From an uncultured Eubacteriales bacterium (GTDB lineage: Bacteria > Bacillota > Clostridia > Christensenellales > Aristaeellaceae): DNA of 32,868 nucleotides. The notes under the pieces are model-generated. The model saw only the letters and a list, made by a program, of their open reading frames with translations, was not told the DNA's origin and did no database searches. How positions within the stretch are numbered: position 1 is the stretch's first letter; every line of letters begins with the position of its first letter. Below, piece after piece: positions 18,252 to 26,124 of the stretch. The DNA lies in contig OMZP01000040.1 of the NCBI GenBank assembly GCA_900315585.1, forward strand, positions 1-32,868, written 5' to 3'. Made by a program: the position numbers and the translations under genes.

Positions 18252-18517
18252 ACAGGTTGCCCGTGGAAATTGGCAGCATCGTCATTTCAAAGGCAGGCCG
18301 CGACGAGGGACGCATGTTCCTGGTCGTGGGGGAAGTGGACGACGATTTCGTGATGGTCGCCAACGGCGCCCTCCGGAAGATGGATCGCCAAAAGAAAAAG
18401 CGCCGCAAGCACCTGAAGCCCACGGGCAGAGTGGTGGCCGAGGCGAAGACGCGGCTGGCAGAGGGCCGGCCGATTGAGGATCATGAACTGCGAGCCTGGT
18501 TGAGCGAGGAGGAGTAA
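18248..18517 (+). CDS. KOW-domain RNA-binding protein
   Basis: 89 residues. The N-terminal half (about 6-40: [33 protein letters not shown]) is a KOW/SH3-like barrel resembling the archaeal-eukaryotic L14e family. A very basic stretch follows ([16 protein letters not shown]), then an acidic C-terminus. Proteins of this kind recur between map and infA in Clostridia, so a ribosome- or RNA-linked role is likely, but the exact function is unknown to me. The 4-nt overlap with map indicates coupling; infA follows after 4 bp. Confidence 0.85.
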   Translation: MNRLPVEIGSIVISKAGRDEGRMFLVVGEVDDDFVMVANGALRKMDRQKKKRRKHLKPTGRVVAEAKTRLAEGRPIEDHELRAWLSEEE

Positions 18518-18521
18518 GAGC

Positions 18522-18945
<424 letters not shown>

Positions 18946-18958
18946 TGATGCCAAAACG

Positions 18959-18985
18959 GCGGGGGAGCGCAAGCTTCCCCGCTTT
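18959..18985 (+). terminator. Probable weak terminator after rpmJ
   Basis: A ten-pair stem, GCGGGGGAGC (18959-18968) with GCTTCCCCGC (18973-18982), one G-U pair, closed by a GCAA tetraloop and followed by TTTC. The U run is short, so termination may be partial, letting some transcripts reach rpsM. Confidence 0.6.
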
Positions 18986-19131
18986 CATGCGCTTTGAACG
19001 CTGACGCTGCATTTTCATCATGGATTTGCAGGGCCGGCGTTCAATTCATGCCAAAATACAAAATTTAACACAATCAGACCAATCATTTAACGGACGTTAC
19101 TTAAAAGATGTAAGAAGCGCCCGGGGGAATG

Positions 19132-19140
19132 TGGTATAAT
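19132..19140 (+). promoter_or_regulatory. Extended -10 promoter for the alpha operon
   Basis: TGGTATAAT is a perfect extended -10 (TG, one base, TATAAT). No good -35 is present at 17 bp (the hexamer there reads AAGAAG), which fits the extended -10 class. The region upstream (about 19040-19110) is A/T-rich. Predicted start near 19147. Confidence 0.65.
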
Positions 19141-19146
19141 CATTTA

Positions 19147-19370
19147 GTCTGACGGAATTTGGGAGCGGCTGACGCGCCTGACCCGTGCGTTTTCCCGGAT
19201 TCCTTCACATAACCCGTTCGCCCGTTACGCCAGACGGCCGAACACAGGCGGGGACCCGCAAGGATTCCCGGCTTTGCCGCGAGGCGAAGCTGATGCTGCC
19301 CAAACTATGTACGGGCAATATCGCCGTTTTCAAGCAAAGCATAGAAGCATTTTGGAGGTGCAAACAACAC
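19147..19370 (+). promoter_or_regulatory. Leader of the rpsM-rpsK-rpsD-rpoA-rplQ operon
   Basis: About 224 nt between predicted transcription start and rpsM, with no supportable gene although an in-frame extension of rpsM runs through it. One visible stem is TGCCC (19297-19301) with GGGCA (19313-19317). In E. coli and B. subtilis S4 regulates genes of this set at mRNA structures, so this is a candidate S4 site; I could not recognise a known pseudoknot by eye. The preceding stretch 18986-19131 holds only A/T-rich promoter-region DNA. Confidence 0.4.
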
Positions 19371-19727
19371 ATGGCACGAATTGCTGGTGTCGACCTTCCC
19401 AGGGAGAAGCGAATCGAGATCGCCCTGACGTACATCTACGGCATTGGCCGTAACATCGCGGACGATATCATCGAGGCCACAGGCATTAACCCGGATACCC
19501 GCGTTAAGGACCTGACCGAAGAGGATATCGGTAAGCTGCGTGACTACATTGACCATCACGTCAAGGTAGAGGGCGACCTGCGCCGCGAAGTTTCCATGAA
19601 CATCAAGCGCCTGATGGAGATCGGCTGCTATCGCGGCCTGCGTCATCGCCGTGGTCAGAATACCAAGCAGAATGCCCGTACCCGCAAGGGCCCGAAGAAG
19701 CAGGCTGCCGGTAAGAAGAAGAAGTAA
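19371..19727 (+). CDS. rpsM: 30S ribosomal protein S13
   Basis: 118 residues starting [14 protein letters not shown] at ATG 19371, eight or so bases after TTTGGAGGTG. A longer frame upstream is not conserved and was dropped. [11 protein letters not shown] and the basic end [23 protein letters not shown] are family signatures. S13 contacts the P-site tRNA and bridges to the 50S. First gene of the alpha operon. Confidence 0.97.
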   Translation: MARIAGVDLPREKRIEIALTYIYGIGRNIADDIIEATGINPDTRVKDLTEEDIGKLRDYIDHHVKVEGDLRREVSMNIKRLMEIGCYRGLRHRRGQNTKQNARTRKGPKKQAAGKKKK

Positions 19728-19756
19728 TTAACTGATAACTCAGGAGGAATAACGCT

Positions 19757-20155
19757 ATGGCAAAGCCGAAGCTGAAAAGGGTTACCCGCAAGCGCCGCGA
19801 GAAGAAGCTCGTGGAGCGCGGCGCGGCCCATATTCGCTCTTCTTTCAACAACACCATCGTGACGATCACGGATACCGCCGGCAACGCGCTGAGCTGGGCT
19901 TCCGCTGGCGGGCTGGGTTTCCGCGGCAGCAAGAAGTCCACGCCCTTCGCCGCGCAGAGCGCCGCCGAGACCGCCGCGAAGGCCGCCATGGAGTATGGCC
20001 TGAAGACCGTCGAGGTCTATGTCAAGGGCCCCGGCTCCGGGCGTGAGGCCGCCATCCGTTCCCTGCAGGCCGCCGGTCTGGAAGTGAACATGATCAAGGA
20101 CGTGACGCCCATCCCCCACAACGGATGCCGCCCGCCCAAGCGTAGAAGAGTGTAA
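19757..20155 (+). CDS. rpsK: 30S ribosomal protein S11
   Basis: 132 residues with [19 protein letters not shown], the [22 protein letters not shown] core and the ending [15 protein letters not shown]11 lines the platform of the 30S near the mRNA exit. ATG start after CAGGAGGAA. It lies 29 bp after rpsM and 19 bp before rpsD. Confidence 0.97.
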   Translation: MAKPKLKRVTRKRREKKLVERGAAHIRSSFNNTIVTITDTAGNALSWASAGGLGFRGSKKSTPFAAQSAAETAAKAAMEYGLKTVEVYVKGPGSGREAAIRSLQAAGLEVNMIKDVTPIPHNGCRPPKRRRV

Positions 20156-20174
20156 TTGAGAGGAGAAACCGAAC

Positions 20175-20771
20175 ATGGCTAAGAATACACAGCCCGTTCT
20201 GAAAAGATGCAAGGCGCTGGGTCTGTCTCCCGCGGTGCTTGGTTACTCCAAGGAGACCAATCGCAACCCCAAGCCCCAGATGCGCCGCAAGCAGTCTGAA
20301 TACGGCAAGCAGCTGATGGAAAAGCAGAAGGTCAAGTTCATCTATGGCGTTCTGGAAAAGCAGTTCTATCATTACTATGAGATGGCCGAGCGCAAGCGCG
20401 GCATCACCGGCGAGATCATGCTCCAGTACCTGGAGCGCCGCCTGGACAACGTTGTCTTCCGCATGGGCTTCGCCAGCACCCGCCGCGAGGCGCGCCAGCT
20501 GGTGAACCACGGCCACTTCACCGTGAACGGCAAGCGTTGCAACATCCCCTCCGCCATGGTCAAGCCCGGCGACGTCATCGCCGTGTGCCAGAAGAGCCAG
20601 GCTTCCGTGAAGTTCAAGACCCTGCTGGAGGAGTACGGCAAGAAGTCCGTGCCCCAGTGGATCGAGAAGGCTCCGGACGCCTTCGAGGGCAAGATCGCCG
20701 CGATGCCGAGCCGCGAAGACATTGACTATGAGGTTTCCGAGAACCTGATCGTCGAGCTGTACTCCCGCTAA
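20175..20771 (+). CDS. rpsD: 30S ribosomal protein S4, zinc-free type
   Basis: 198 residues. The N-terminus reads NTQPVLKRCKALGLSP and lacks the four-cysteine zinc site of C+ S4 proteins. The S4 domain appears as LERRLDNVVFRMGFASTRREARQLVNHGHFTVNG. S4 nucleates 30S assembly and in other bacteria controls its own operon. The family usually keeps rpoA close behind; here a 271-bp gap with an inverted-repeat element intervenes. Confidence 0.97.
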   Translation: MAKNTQPVLKRCKALGLSPAVLGYSKETNRNPKPQMRRKQSEYGKQLMEKQKVKFIYGVLEKQFYHYYEMAERKRGITGEIMLQYLERRLDNVVFRMGFASTRREARQLVNHGHFTVNGKRCNIPSAMVKPGDVIAVCQKSQASVKFKTLLEEYGKKSVPQWIEKAPDAFEGKIAAMPSREDIDYEVSENLIVELYSR

Positions 20772-20776
20772 TTGCT

Positions 20777-20937
20777 AGGGCATGTTTCTGAAGTCGGTGA
20801 ACCCATTGGCGGCATCTCTTCCGCAGTTTCTGCGTTATCGCCCCTCGACTTACCTCCAGTAAGCCTTCGGGACGATGCCTTGAAACAGCAAAAGATCTGC
20901 TCGCCACTCGATTCACCTCGTTTCAGAAACCTACCCT
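20777..20937. repeat. 161-bp inverted-repeat element between rpsD and rpoA
   Basis: The ends AGGGCATGTTTCTGAA (20777-20792) and TTCAGAAACCTACCCT (20922-20937) are inverted repeats matching at 14 of 16, and a looser match continues inward (GGTGAA on the left, TTCACC on the right). It begins five bases after the rpsD stop. A minus-strand open frame inside it has no ribosome binding site. The form suits a miniature transposon-like or dispersed intergenic repeat. I believe similar sequences recur in Clostridia genomes, but only one copy lies in this window. Confidence 0.6.
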
Positions 20938-20994
20938 CTTGACAGAAAAGCAATGCCCTGGCGCGTGATGAACCCCGCAGCCATGGGCCAGCAC

Positions 20995-21020
20995 CGCTCA
21001 GGCCGAAGATCGGCCGAGCG
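20995..21020 (+). promoter_or_regulatory. Hairpin just upstream of rpoA
   Basis: CGCTC and GGCCG (20995-21005) pair with CGGCC and GAGCG (21011-21020) with one bulged A and an AAGAT loop. It ends four bases before the GAGAGGAGG ribosome binding site of rpoA and has no U tract, so it may stabilise or gate the rpoA-rplQ part of the mRNA. Confidence 0.4.
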
Positions 21021-21042
21021 ACAGGAGAGGAGGAAACGCTGA

Positions 21043-22014
21043 GTGATCGATCAAATCGAAAAACCCAAAATTGAGCGTGTTGAAGTCGGCGAGAACAACC
21101 GTTATGGCAAGTTTGTCGTGAACCCGCTGGAGCGCGGCTTCGGCCAGACTCTGGGCAATTCCCTGCGTCGCGTGCTGTTGAACAGCCTGCCCGGCGTGGC
21201 GGCGACGAGCGTCCGTATCGAGGGCGTTCAGCATGAGTTTTCGACCGTTCCCGGCATGAAGGAAGATGTTGCGGAACTGATTCTCAACATCAAGCTTCTC
21301 TCTGCGAAACTCTTCACGGAGCAGCCCAAGACTGTCTCCATCGATGCGCACGGTCCCTGCGAGATTACCGCGGGCGACATCAAGGCGGATGACGAGGTGG
21401 AAATCGTCAACCCCGAACTGCACATCGCGACGCTTTCCGAGGGCGCGCACCTGCAGTGCCAGATCACCCTCGAAAAGGGAAGAGGCTATGTTTCCGCAGA
21501 GCGGAACAAGCAGCTCGCAATGGAACGTAACAAGGTCGCCGGTATGCCCATTGGCGTGATTCCGGTGGACTCCATCTTTACCCCCATCCGCAAGGTGAGC
21601 TACTCCGTTGAGGACACCCGCGTGGGCCAGGTTACCGACTACGATAAGCTGACCATCGAGGTTTGGACCAATGGCTCGATCCTGCCCAAGGAGGCCCTGG
21701 CTTCCGCGGCGCAGATCCTCACCAACAACATGCGCCTGTTCATCGACCTGACGGTGAATGTCGTCCGCGTCGATTACAACGAACCGGAGATCGACGACAA
21801 GAGCAAGGTTCTGGAGATGACCATCGAGGAACTGGATCTGTCCGTCCGTGCGTTCAACTGCCTGAAGCGCGCCGGCATCAACACGGTTGCCGAGCTGGTG
21901 CAGCGCAATCAGGAGGACATGATGAAGGTGCGCAACCTCGGCAAGAAGTCGCTGGAAGAGGTGGAACAGAAGCTGATCGCTCTGGGCCTGAGCCTCAAGA
22001 CCACCGAGGAATAA
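21043..22014 (+). CDS. rpoA: RNA polymerase alpha subunit
   Basis: 323 residues. The N-terminal dimerisation domain (about 1-230) contains [28 protein letters not shown], and the C-terminal domain (about 250-323) contains [23 protein letters not shown] and [14 protein letters not shown], which bind UP elements and activators. GTG start (21043) after GAGAGGAGG. It is followed by rplQ after 46 bp, the normal order. Confidence 0.98.
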   Translation: MIDQIEKPKIERVEVGENNRYGKFVVNPLERGFGQTLGNSLRRVLLNSLPGVAATSVRIEGVQHEFSTVPGMKEDVAELILNIKLLSAKLFTEQPKTVSIDAHGPCEITAGDIKADDEVEIVNPELHIATLSEGAHLQCQITLEKGRGYVSAERNKQLAMERNKVAGMPIGVIPVDSIFTPIRKVSYSVEDTRVGQVTDYDKLTIEVWTNGSILPKEALASAAQILTNNMRLFIDLTVNVVRVDYNEPEIDDKSKVLEMTIEELDLSVRAFNCLKRAGINTVAELVQRNQEDMMKVRNLGKKSLEEVEQKLIALGLSLKTTEE

Positions 22015-22060
22015 ACCGAGGGAATACCGATAAAGCAAAGCATCAAGGGAGGAACCAGAA

Positions 22061-22570
22061 ATGGCCAATCGCAAGCTGGGTCGGCCGACCGACCAGAGGA
22101 TGGCGATGCTTCGCAACCAGGTCACCAATCTGATCTGGTATGGCAAGATCGAGACCACCCTGGCGCGCGGCAAGGAAGTTCAGTCGCTGGCTGAGCACCT
22201 CGTGACCATCGCCATGCGTCAGTGTGATAATACCATCGAAGTCACCAAGAAGCACATGAACGACAAGAAGCAGGTGGAAGAGCTGACCGTGCAGAACGAC
22301 AGCCCCGCCCGCCTGGCTGCCCGTCGTCAGGTGATGCGCTATCTGTATGACATCCCCGCCGTCCAGAACGAGGGCGAGGAGAAGGACGATTTCAAGAAGC
22401 GTCAGAAGGACGTGAAGCATCAGGTCGTCGAGAAGCTGTTCCGTGAGATCGCGCCGAAGTACAAGAAGCGCGTCGAGGAAAAGGGCCAGGGCGGCGGCTA
22501 CACCCGCATCGTCAAGAAGGGCCCCCGTCGCGGCGACGCCGCCGAGATGGTGATCCTGGAGTTCATCTGA
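22061..22570 (+). CDS. rplQ: 50S ribosomal protein L17, long form
   Basis: 169 residues against about 120 in B. subtilis. The N-terminus [22 protein letters not shown] and the end [26 protein letters not shown] are typical. The extra length comes from charged insertions at roughly residues 57-82 and 100-125. L17 lies beside the tunnel exit region. ATG start after AAGGGAGGAA. Last gene of the operon, directly before a strong terminator. Confidence 0.97.
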   Translation: MANRKLGRPTDQRMAMLRNQVTNLIWYGKIETTLARGKEVQSLAEHLVTIAMRQCDNTIEVTKKHMNDKKQVEELTVQNDSPARLAARRQVMRYLYDIPAVQNEGEEKDDFKKRQKDVKHQVVEKLFREIAPKYKKRVEEKGQGGGYTRIVKKGPRRGDAAEMVILEFI

Positions 22571-22585
22571 TCGAGGACAAGAAAA

Positions 22586-22619
22586 CCCCGCCCGCACATC
22601 CGTGCGGGCGGGGCTTTGC
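22586..22619. terminator. Bidirectional terminator between rplQ and pfkA
   Basis: CCCCGCCCGCAC (22586-22597) pairs perfectly with GTGCGGGCGGGG (22602-22613) around ATCC. On the plus strand it is followed by CTTTGCTTT. On the minus strand the stem is followed by TTTTC. It therefore can end both the alpha operon and the convergent pfkA transcript. Confidence 0.9.
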
Positions 22620-22632
22620 TTTGCCGAGACGC

Positions 22633-23637
22633 TTACCCGTCGATGTTCGCGGCGTGGGGCGCGGTGATGCTCACCGTCTCCAGCACCTGGTAGCGATCCA
22701 TCTGCAAGTGGCGCTTCATCTCCAGCGCCTCCTCGATGGGGATCTCCACCATCTCGCCCTCGTGGGTGCCGATGATGGAATTGCCGCGGCCCTCCACCAG
22801 CGCCTTCACGGCGAAGTAGCCCATGCGGGTGGCGGTCTCGCGGTCGCGGGCGTTGGGCGTGCCGCCGCGCTGGATGTGGCCCAGCACGGTCACGCGGGGC
22901 TCGATGCCGATGGCCTCGTGGATGCGCTTGCCGATCTCCACGGCGCTGCCCGCGCCCTCGGCCACCACGATCATGAAGTGGGTGCTGCCGGCGAGGCGGG
23001 CGTTGCGGATGCGCTCCACCACGTCCTTCTGGAAGTCCAGCTCCCGCTCCGGCACCAGCACGGCCGTGGCGCCCACGGCGATGCCCACGTACAGGGCCAG
23101 GAACCCGGCGTTGCGGCCCATGACCTCCACCACCGAGCAGCGTTCGTGGCTCTGCATGGTGTCCCGCAGCTTGTCGATGCAGTCGATGGCGGTGTTGCAG
23201 GCGGTGTCAAAGCCGATGGTGTAGTTGGTGCAGCCGATGTCGTTGTCGATGGTGGCGGGGATGCCCACCACCGGGATGCCCAGCCGGCTCAGCTTCAGCG
23301 CGCCCCGGAAGGTGCCGTCGCCGCCGATGGCCACGATGCCGTCCAGGCCCAGCATCTTGCAGGTGCTCACGGCCTTCTGCCGACCTTCTTCGGTCATGAA
23401 TTCCTTGCTGCGGGCGGTGTACAGCATGGTGCCGCCGCGGGAGATGATGTGGCCCACGCTGGCGGAATCCAGCTGTACGAAATCGCTGTTGATGAGGCCC
23501 TGCCAGCCCCGGCGGATGCCGACGCACTGCAGGCCGTGGGCCACCGCCGTGCGAACCACGGCGCGAACCGCCGCGTTCATGCCTGGGGAGTCGCCGCCGC
23601 TGGTGAGGACGCCGATGCGCTTGATCTTGTCTGCCAT
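22633..23637 (-). CDS. pfkA: ATP-dependent 6-phosphofructokinase
   Basis: 334 residues. Phosphorylates fructose 6-phosphate in glycolysis. GGDGT (105-109) has Gly where pyrophosphate-using enzymes have Asp, and PATIDND (127-133) has Ala where they have Lys, both pointing to ATP. Asp131 is the catalytic base and MGR (173-175) binds sugar phosphate. The ATG at 23637 is eight bases from AAGGAG; a GTG three codons earlier is too close to that site. It converges on rplQ and diverges from parA. Confidence 0.95.
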   Translation of the reverse strand: MADKIKRIGVLTSGGDSPGMNAAVRAVVRTAVAHGLQCVGIRRGWQGLINSDFVQLDSASVGHIISRGGTMLYTARSKEFMTEEGRQKAVSTCKMLGLDGIVAIGGDGTFRGALKLSRLGIPVVGIPATIDNDIGCTNYTIGFDTACNTAIDCIDKLRDTMQSHERCSVVEVMGRNAGFLALYVGIAVGATAVLVPERELDFQKDVVERIRNARLAGSTHFMIVVAEGAGSAVEIGKRIHEAIGIEPRVTVLGHIQRGGTPNARDRETATRMGYFAVKALVEGRGNSIIGTHEGEMVEIPIEEALEMKRHLQMDRYQVLETVSITAPHAANIDG

Positions 23638-23672
23638 GGGTTCCACTCCTTTTGTATCATTTCGCTGGCTCT

Positions 23673-23701
23673 ATTATAGCGGAAAAATCCGCCCGCGTCC
23701 A
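23673..23701 (-). promoter_or_regulatory. pfkA promoter
   Basis: On the minus strand TGGACG (23701-23696), 17-bp spacer, TATAAT (23678-23673). Start of transcription is expected near 23666, about 29 nt before the pfkA ATG. It stands back to back with the parA promoter, separated by about 20 bp. Confidence 0.7.
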
Positions 23702-23720
23702 GACGAATTTTCATTTCCCC

Positions 23721-23749
23721 TTGCCGGATGGCATAAAATGCCGTATAAT
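23721..23749 (+). promoter_or_regulatory. parAB promoter
   Basis: TTGCCG (23721-23726), 17-bp spacer, TATAAT (23744-23749). Start of transcription is expected near 23756, giving a leader of about 54 nt before the parA TTG. Confidence 0.7.
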
Positions 23750-23809
23750 ATGATAGAAGTATCATGGAGGTCTGTCCGCCGCGACGGGCCGAGGATGGGA
23801 AGGTTTACT

Positions 23810-24571
23810 TTGGCAAAGATCATTGCGGTGACGAATCAGAAGGGCGGCGTGGGCAAGACCACGACTGCCGTGAATTTGAGCGCCTGCGTGGCGGCGATGG
23901 GGAAGAAGGTGCTCCTGGTGGACATCGACCCCCAGGGCAACGCCACCTCCGGCCTGGGCAAGGCGGGGGAAGAGGGCGCGACGGTCTACGACGTGCTCAT
24001 CGGCCAGGCTGCGGCGAAGGACGCCGTGGTGGCCACCGGCTTCGACGCGCTGGACCTGATCCCCACCGCCATCGAGCTGGCGGGCGCGGAGATCGAGCTG
24101 GTGGCTGTGGAGGATCGGGAGAAGCTGCTCCGGGCGGCGCTGGAGCCCCTGCGGGCGGACTACGACTACATCTTCATCGACTGCCCGCCGTCCCTGAGCC
24201 TTTTGACGCTGAACGCGCTGACCGCCGCGGACAGCGTGCTGATTCCCATACAGTGCGAATACTACGCGCTGGAGGGCGTGGGCCAGCTGGTGAACACGGT
24301 GAAGCTGATGCGCAAAAAGCTGAACCCGGACCTGGCCGTGGAGGGCATACTGCTCACCATGTTCGACGGGCGGACCAACCTCTGCGCACAGGTGGTGCAG
24401 GAGGTGCGCAACCACTTCCGGGACGAGGCCTTTGAGACCATGATCCCCCGGAACGTGCGCCTCAGCGAGGCCCCCAGCTACGGCCTGCCCATTCACCTGT
24501 ACGACGCCCGGAGCACCGGCGCGAAGGCCTATCAGGAGCTGGCGAAGGAACTGATTGAAAGGAATAAATGA
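23810..24571 (+). CDS. parA: ParA/Soj-family chromosome partitioning ATPase
   Basis: 253 residues. Deviant Walker A motif KGGVGKTT at 11-18, with DIDPQGNATSGLG and IDCPPSLSLLTLNAL as Walker A' and B regions. It binds DNA non-specifically when ATP-bound and moves ParB-bound origins. The TTG at 23810 gives the usual Soj length and start (MAKIIAVTNQ) and is six bases from GGGAAGG; an in-frame ATG at 23795 lacks a good site. Followed by parB with a 4-nt overlap. Confidence 0.95.
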   Translation: MAKIIAVTNQKGGVGKTTTAVNLSACVAAMGKKVLLVDIDPQGNATSGLGKAGEEGATVYDVLIGQAAAKDAVVATGFDALDLIPTAIELAGAEIELVAVEDREKLLRAALEPLRADYDYIFIDCPPSLSLLTLNALTAADSVLIPIQCEYYALEGVGQLVNTVKLMRKKLNPDLAVEGILLTMFDGRTNLCAQVVQEVRNHFRDEAFETMIPRNVRLSEAPSYGLPIHLYDARSTGAKAYQELAKELIERNK

Positions 24572-25494
24572 TCATGGCGAAGAAGATACAGCGCGGTTTG
24601 GGGCGCGGCTTGGGCGCGCTGCTGGGCGAGGACGTGGTGGCCGAGGCCGCCCAGGAGACCCTGGAAGCCCAGCAGGCCAGGAAGAAGGCCGAACAGAAGG
24701 CCGCCGAGCCCGTGGACGAGGTGCGGATGCTCCCCATCGGGCAGATCGACCCGAATCTGGAGCAGCCCCGCCGCCGCTTTGACGAGGCCGCGCTGAACGA
24801 GCTGGCGGCGTCCATCAAGGCGGTGGGCGTGCTGCAGCCCATCATCGTGTCCCCCAACGGCGAGCGATACACCATCATTGCAGGGGAGCGCCGCTACCGG
24901 GCTTCCCGGCTGGCGGAGCTCAACGAGATCCCGGCCATCGTGCGGGACTGGGACAACCAGAAGCGGCTGGAGGCGGCCCTGATCGAGAACCTCCAGCGCG
25001 ACGACCTGAACCCCCTGGAGGAGGCCATGGGCGTGCGCAAGCTGATGGACGAGGCGGGGCTCACCCAGGAGCGGGTGGCCGAGCGCCTGGGCAAGAGCCG
25101 CCCGGCGGTGGCGAACCTGCTCAGACTGCTCACCCTGCCGGAGAGCGTGAAGCAGCTGGTGACGGAGGGCAAGCTCTCCGCCGGTCACGCCCGCGCCCTG
25201 GTGACGGTGGACGCCCGGCGGCAGGTGCAGCTGGCCAACCTCACCGTGCAGCAGGGCTGGTCCGTGCGCCAGCTGGAGCGCATCTGTGCCCAGCCGGTGA
25301 AGGAGGAGGTCAAGAAGCCCCGCATGCCCAGGGACGCCCAGATCGGCGAGCTGGAGAGCATGGCAAGGGAGCTTTTCGGCACCCGCGTGCGCCTGGACGG
25401 CACCACCGAAAGCGGCCGCATCACGCTGTTCTACTACAACGCCGACGACCTCCAGCGCATCTGGGACGTCATCGAGATGGCGAGGGAGAAATAG
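24568..25494 (+). CDS. parB: ParB/Spo0J-family partitioning protein
   Basis: 308 residues. An N-terminal ParA-contact segment (RGLGRGLGALLG) is followed by the CTP-binding fold with GERRYRA (106-112) and ENLQRDDLNPLEEA (140-153), then a helix-turn-helix at about 166-187 for parS recognition and a C-terminal dimer domain. ATG 24568 overlaps the parA stop; an ATG two codons later is possible. Its TAG stop is the first triplet of a heptad repeat array. No canonical parS (TGTTTCACGTGAAACA) was found in the window by eye. Confidence 0.95.
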   Translation: MIMAKKIQRGLGRGLGALLGEDVVAEAAQETLEAQQARKKAEQKAAEPVDEVRMLPIGQIDPNLEQPRRRFDEAALNELAASIKAVGVLQPIIVSPNGERYTIIAGERRYRASRLAELNEIPAIVRDWDNQKRLEAALIENLQRDDLNPLEEAMGVRKLMDEAGLTQERVAERLGKSRPAVANLLRLLTLPESVKQLVTEGKLSAGHARALVTVDARRQVQLANLTVQQGWSVRQLERICAQPVKEEVKKPRMPRDAQIGELESMARELFGTRVRLDGTTESGRITLFYYNADDLQRIWDVIEMAREK

Positions 25495-25554
25495 GGATTA
25501 GGGATTAGGGATTAGGGACTAGGGACTAGGGACTAGGGAACAGGGAACAGGGAA
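25492..25554 (+). repeat. Heptad tandem repeat array at the parB stop (site A)
   Basis: Nine perfect 7-bp units in phase: TAGGGAT x3, TAGGGAC x3, TAGGGAA x1, CAGGGAA x2, then a broken unit CGGGAAT. The first TAG is the parB stop codon. Units change in blocks of three, which suggests stepwise duplication. The regular GGG spacing could allow a G-quadruplex on this strand (inference). Confidence 0.95.
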
Positions 25555-25602
25555 CGGGAATCAGGATCGTTCTCTGTTCTGTGGATACGGGAAGGAAGAC
25601 AT

Positions 25603-26124
25603 ATGTACTCCGAACAGGATTTCAATGAGATCAATTCCAAGATCCGCAGGAACTGGCTGGTGCTGGGGCCGATCCTGGCGCTGCTGCTGGCGGCTTACAT
25701 TTATGGCCTGAAGGCGCGGATCCAGTGGGTGCCCATGGTGGCGGGGCCGCTGCTGTTCGTGGCGGCCTGCTACGGCGTGCTGGCCTACCTGTGGCCCAAT
25801 ACCCGCTATCGCGGCTTCCTTCGGGACATGGAGACCGGCCTGAGCCGGGACGTGCGGGGCACGATCCTGGAGATCTCCGATGCCCCGGAGATGCAGGACG
25901 GGGCGATGGTGCTGCCGGTGCGGGTGAAGCTGGACGCGGCGGAGGTGACCCCCGGCCAGGCCTCCGCGGCGGCGCGGCGGCTGGAGGCGGTGACCGGCGA
26001 GGACACCGAGGCCGAGCGCATCGTGTACCTGAACGCGTCGAAGCGCGAGGGCTTCCCGAAGCCGGGCGCGGCGGTGGTGCTCCACTGCTTCGGCCGACAC
26101 GTGAAGGCGGTGGAGGCGCTGTGA
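25603..26124 (+). CDS. Two-TM membrane protein of unknown function
   Basis: 173 residues. A short charged N-terminus is followed by two membrane segments (about 18-38 and 42-64), then a soluble domain of about 105 residues, mostly beta-like, with no motif I recognise. ATG at 25603 after GGAAGGAAG. It overlaps the Nudix gene by 4 nt (GTGA), so the two are co-translated and perhaps functionally linked. No function is proposed. Confidence 0.8.
   Translation: MYSEQDFNEINSKIRRNWLVLGPILALLLAAYIYGLKARIQWVPMVAGPLLFVAACYGVLAYLWPNTRYRGFLRDMETGLSRDVRGTILEISDAPEMQDGAMVLPVRVKLDAAEVTPGQASAAARRLEAVTGEDTEAERIVYLNASKREGFPKPGAAVVLHCFGRHVKAVEAL

Noticed and set aside
19185..19370. N-terminal extension of rpsM by 62 codons
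   Set aside because: Not part of the S13 family; the ATG at 19371 has a proper ribosome binding site and the conserved start. The extension is leader RNA.
20768..20953. Minus-strand 61-codon open frame inside the rpsD-rpoA repeat
   Set aside because: No ribosome binding site, overlaps the inverted-repeat ends and rpsD; most likely a by-product of the repeat sequence.
20939..20969. Perfect TTGACA upstream of rpoA as an internal promoter
   Set aside because: No acceptable -10 hexamer occurs 16-19 bp downstream (best is CGTGAT), so a promoter is not supported.
25725..26120. Upstream extension of the Nudix frame
   Set aside because: Gly/Arg-rich shadow of the two-TM protein gene; Nudix homology begins at the GTG at 26121.
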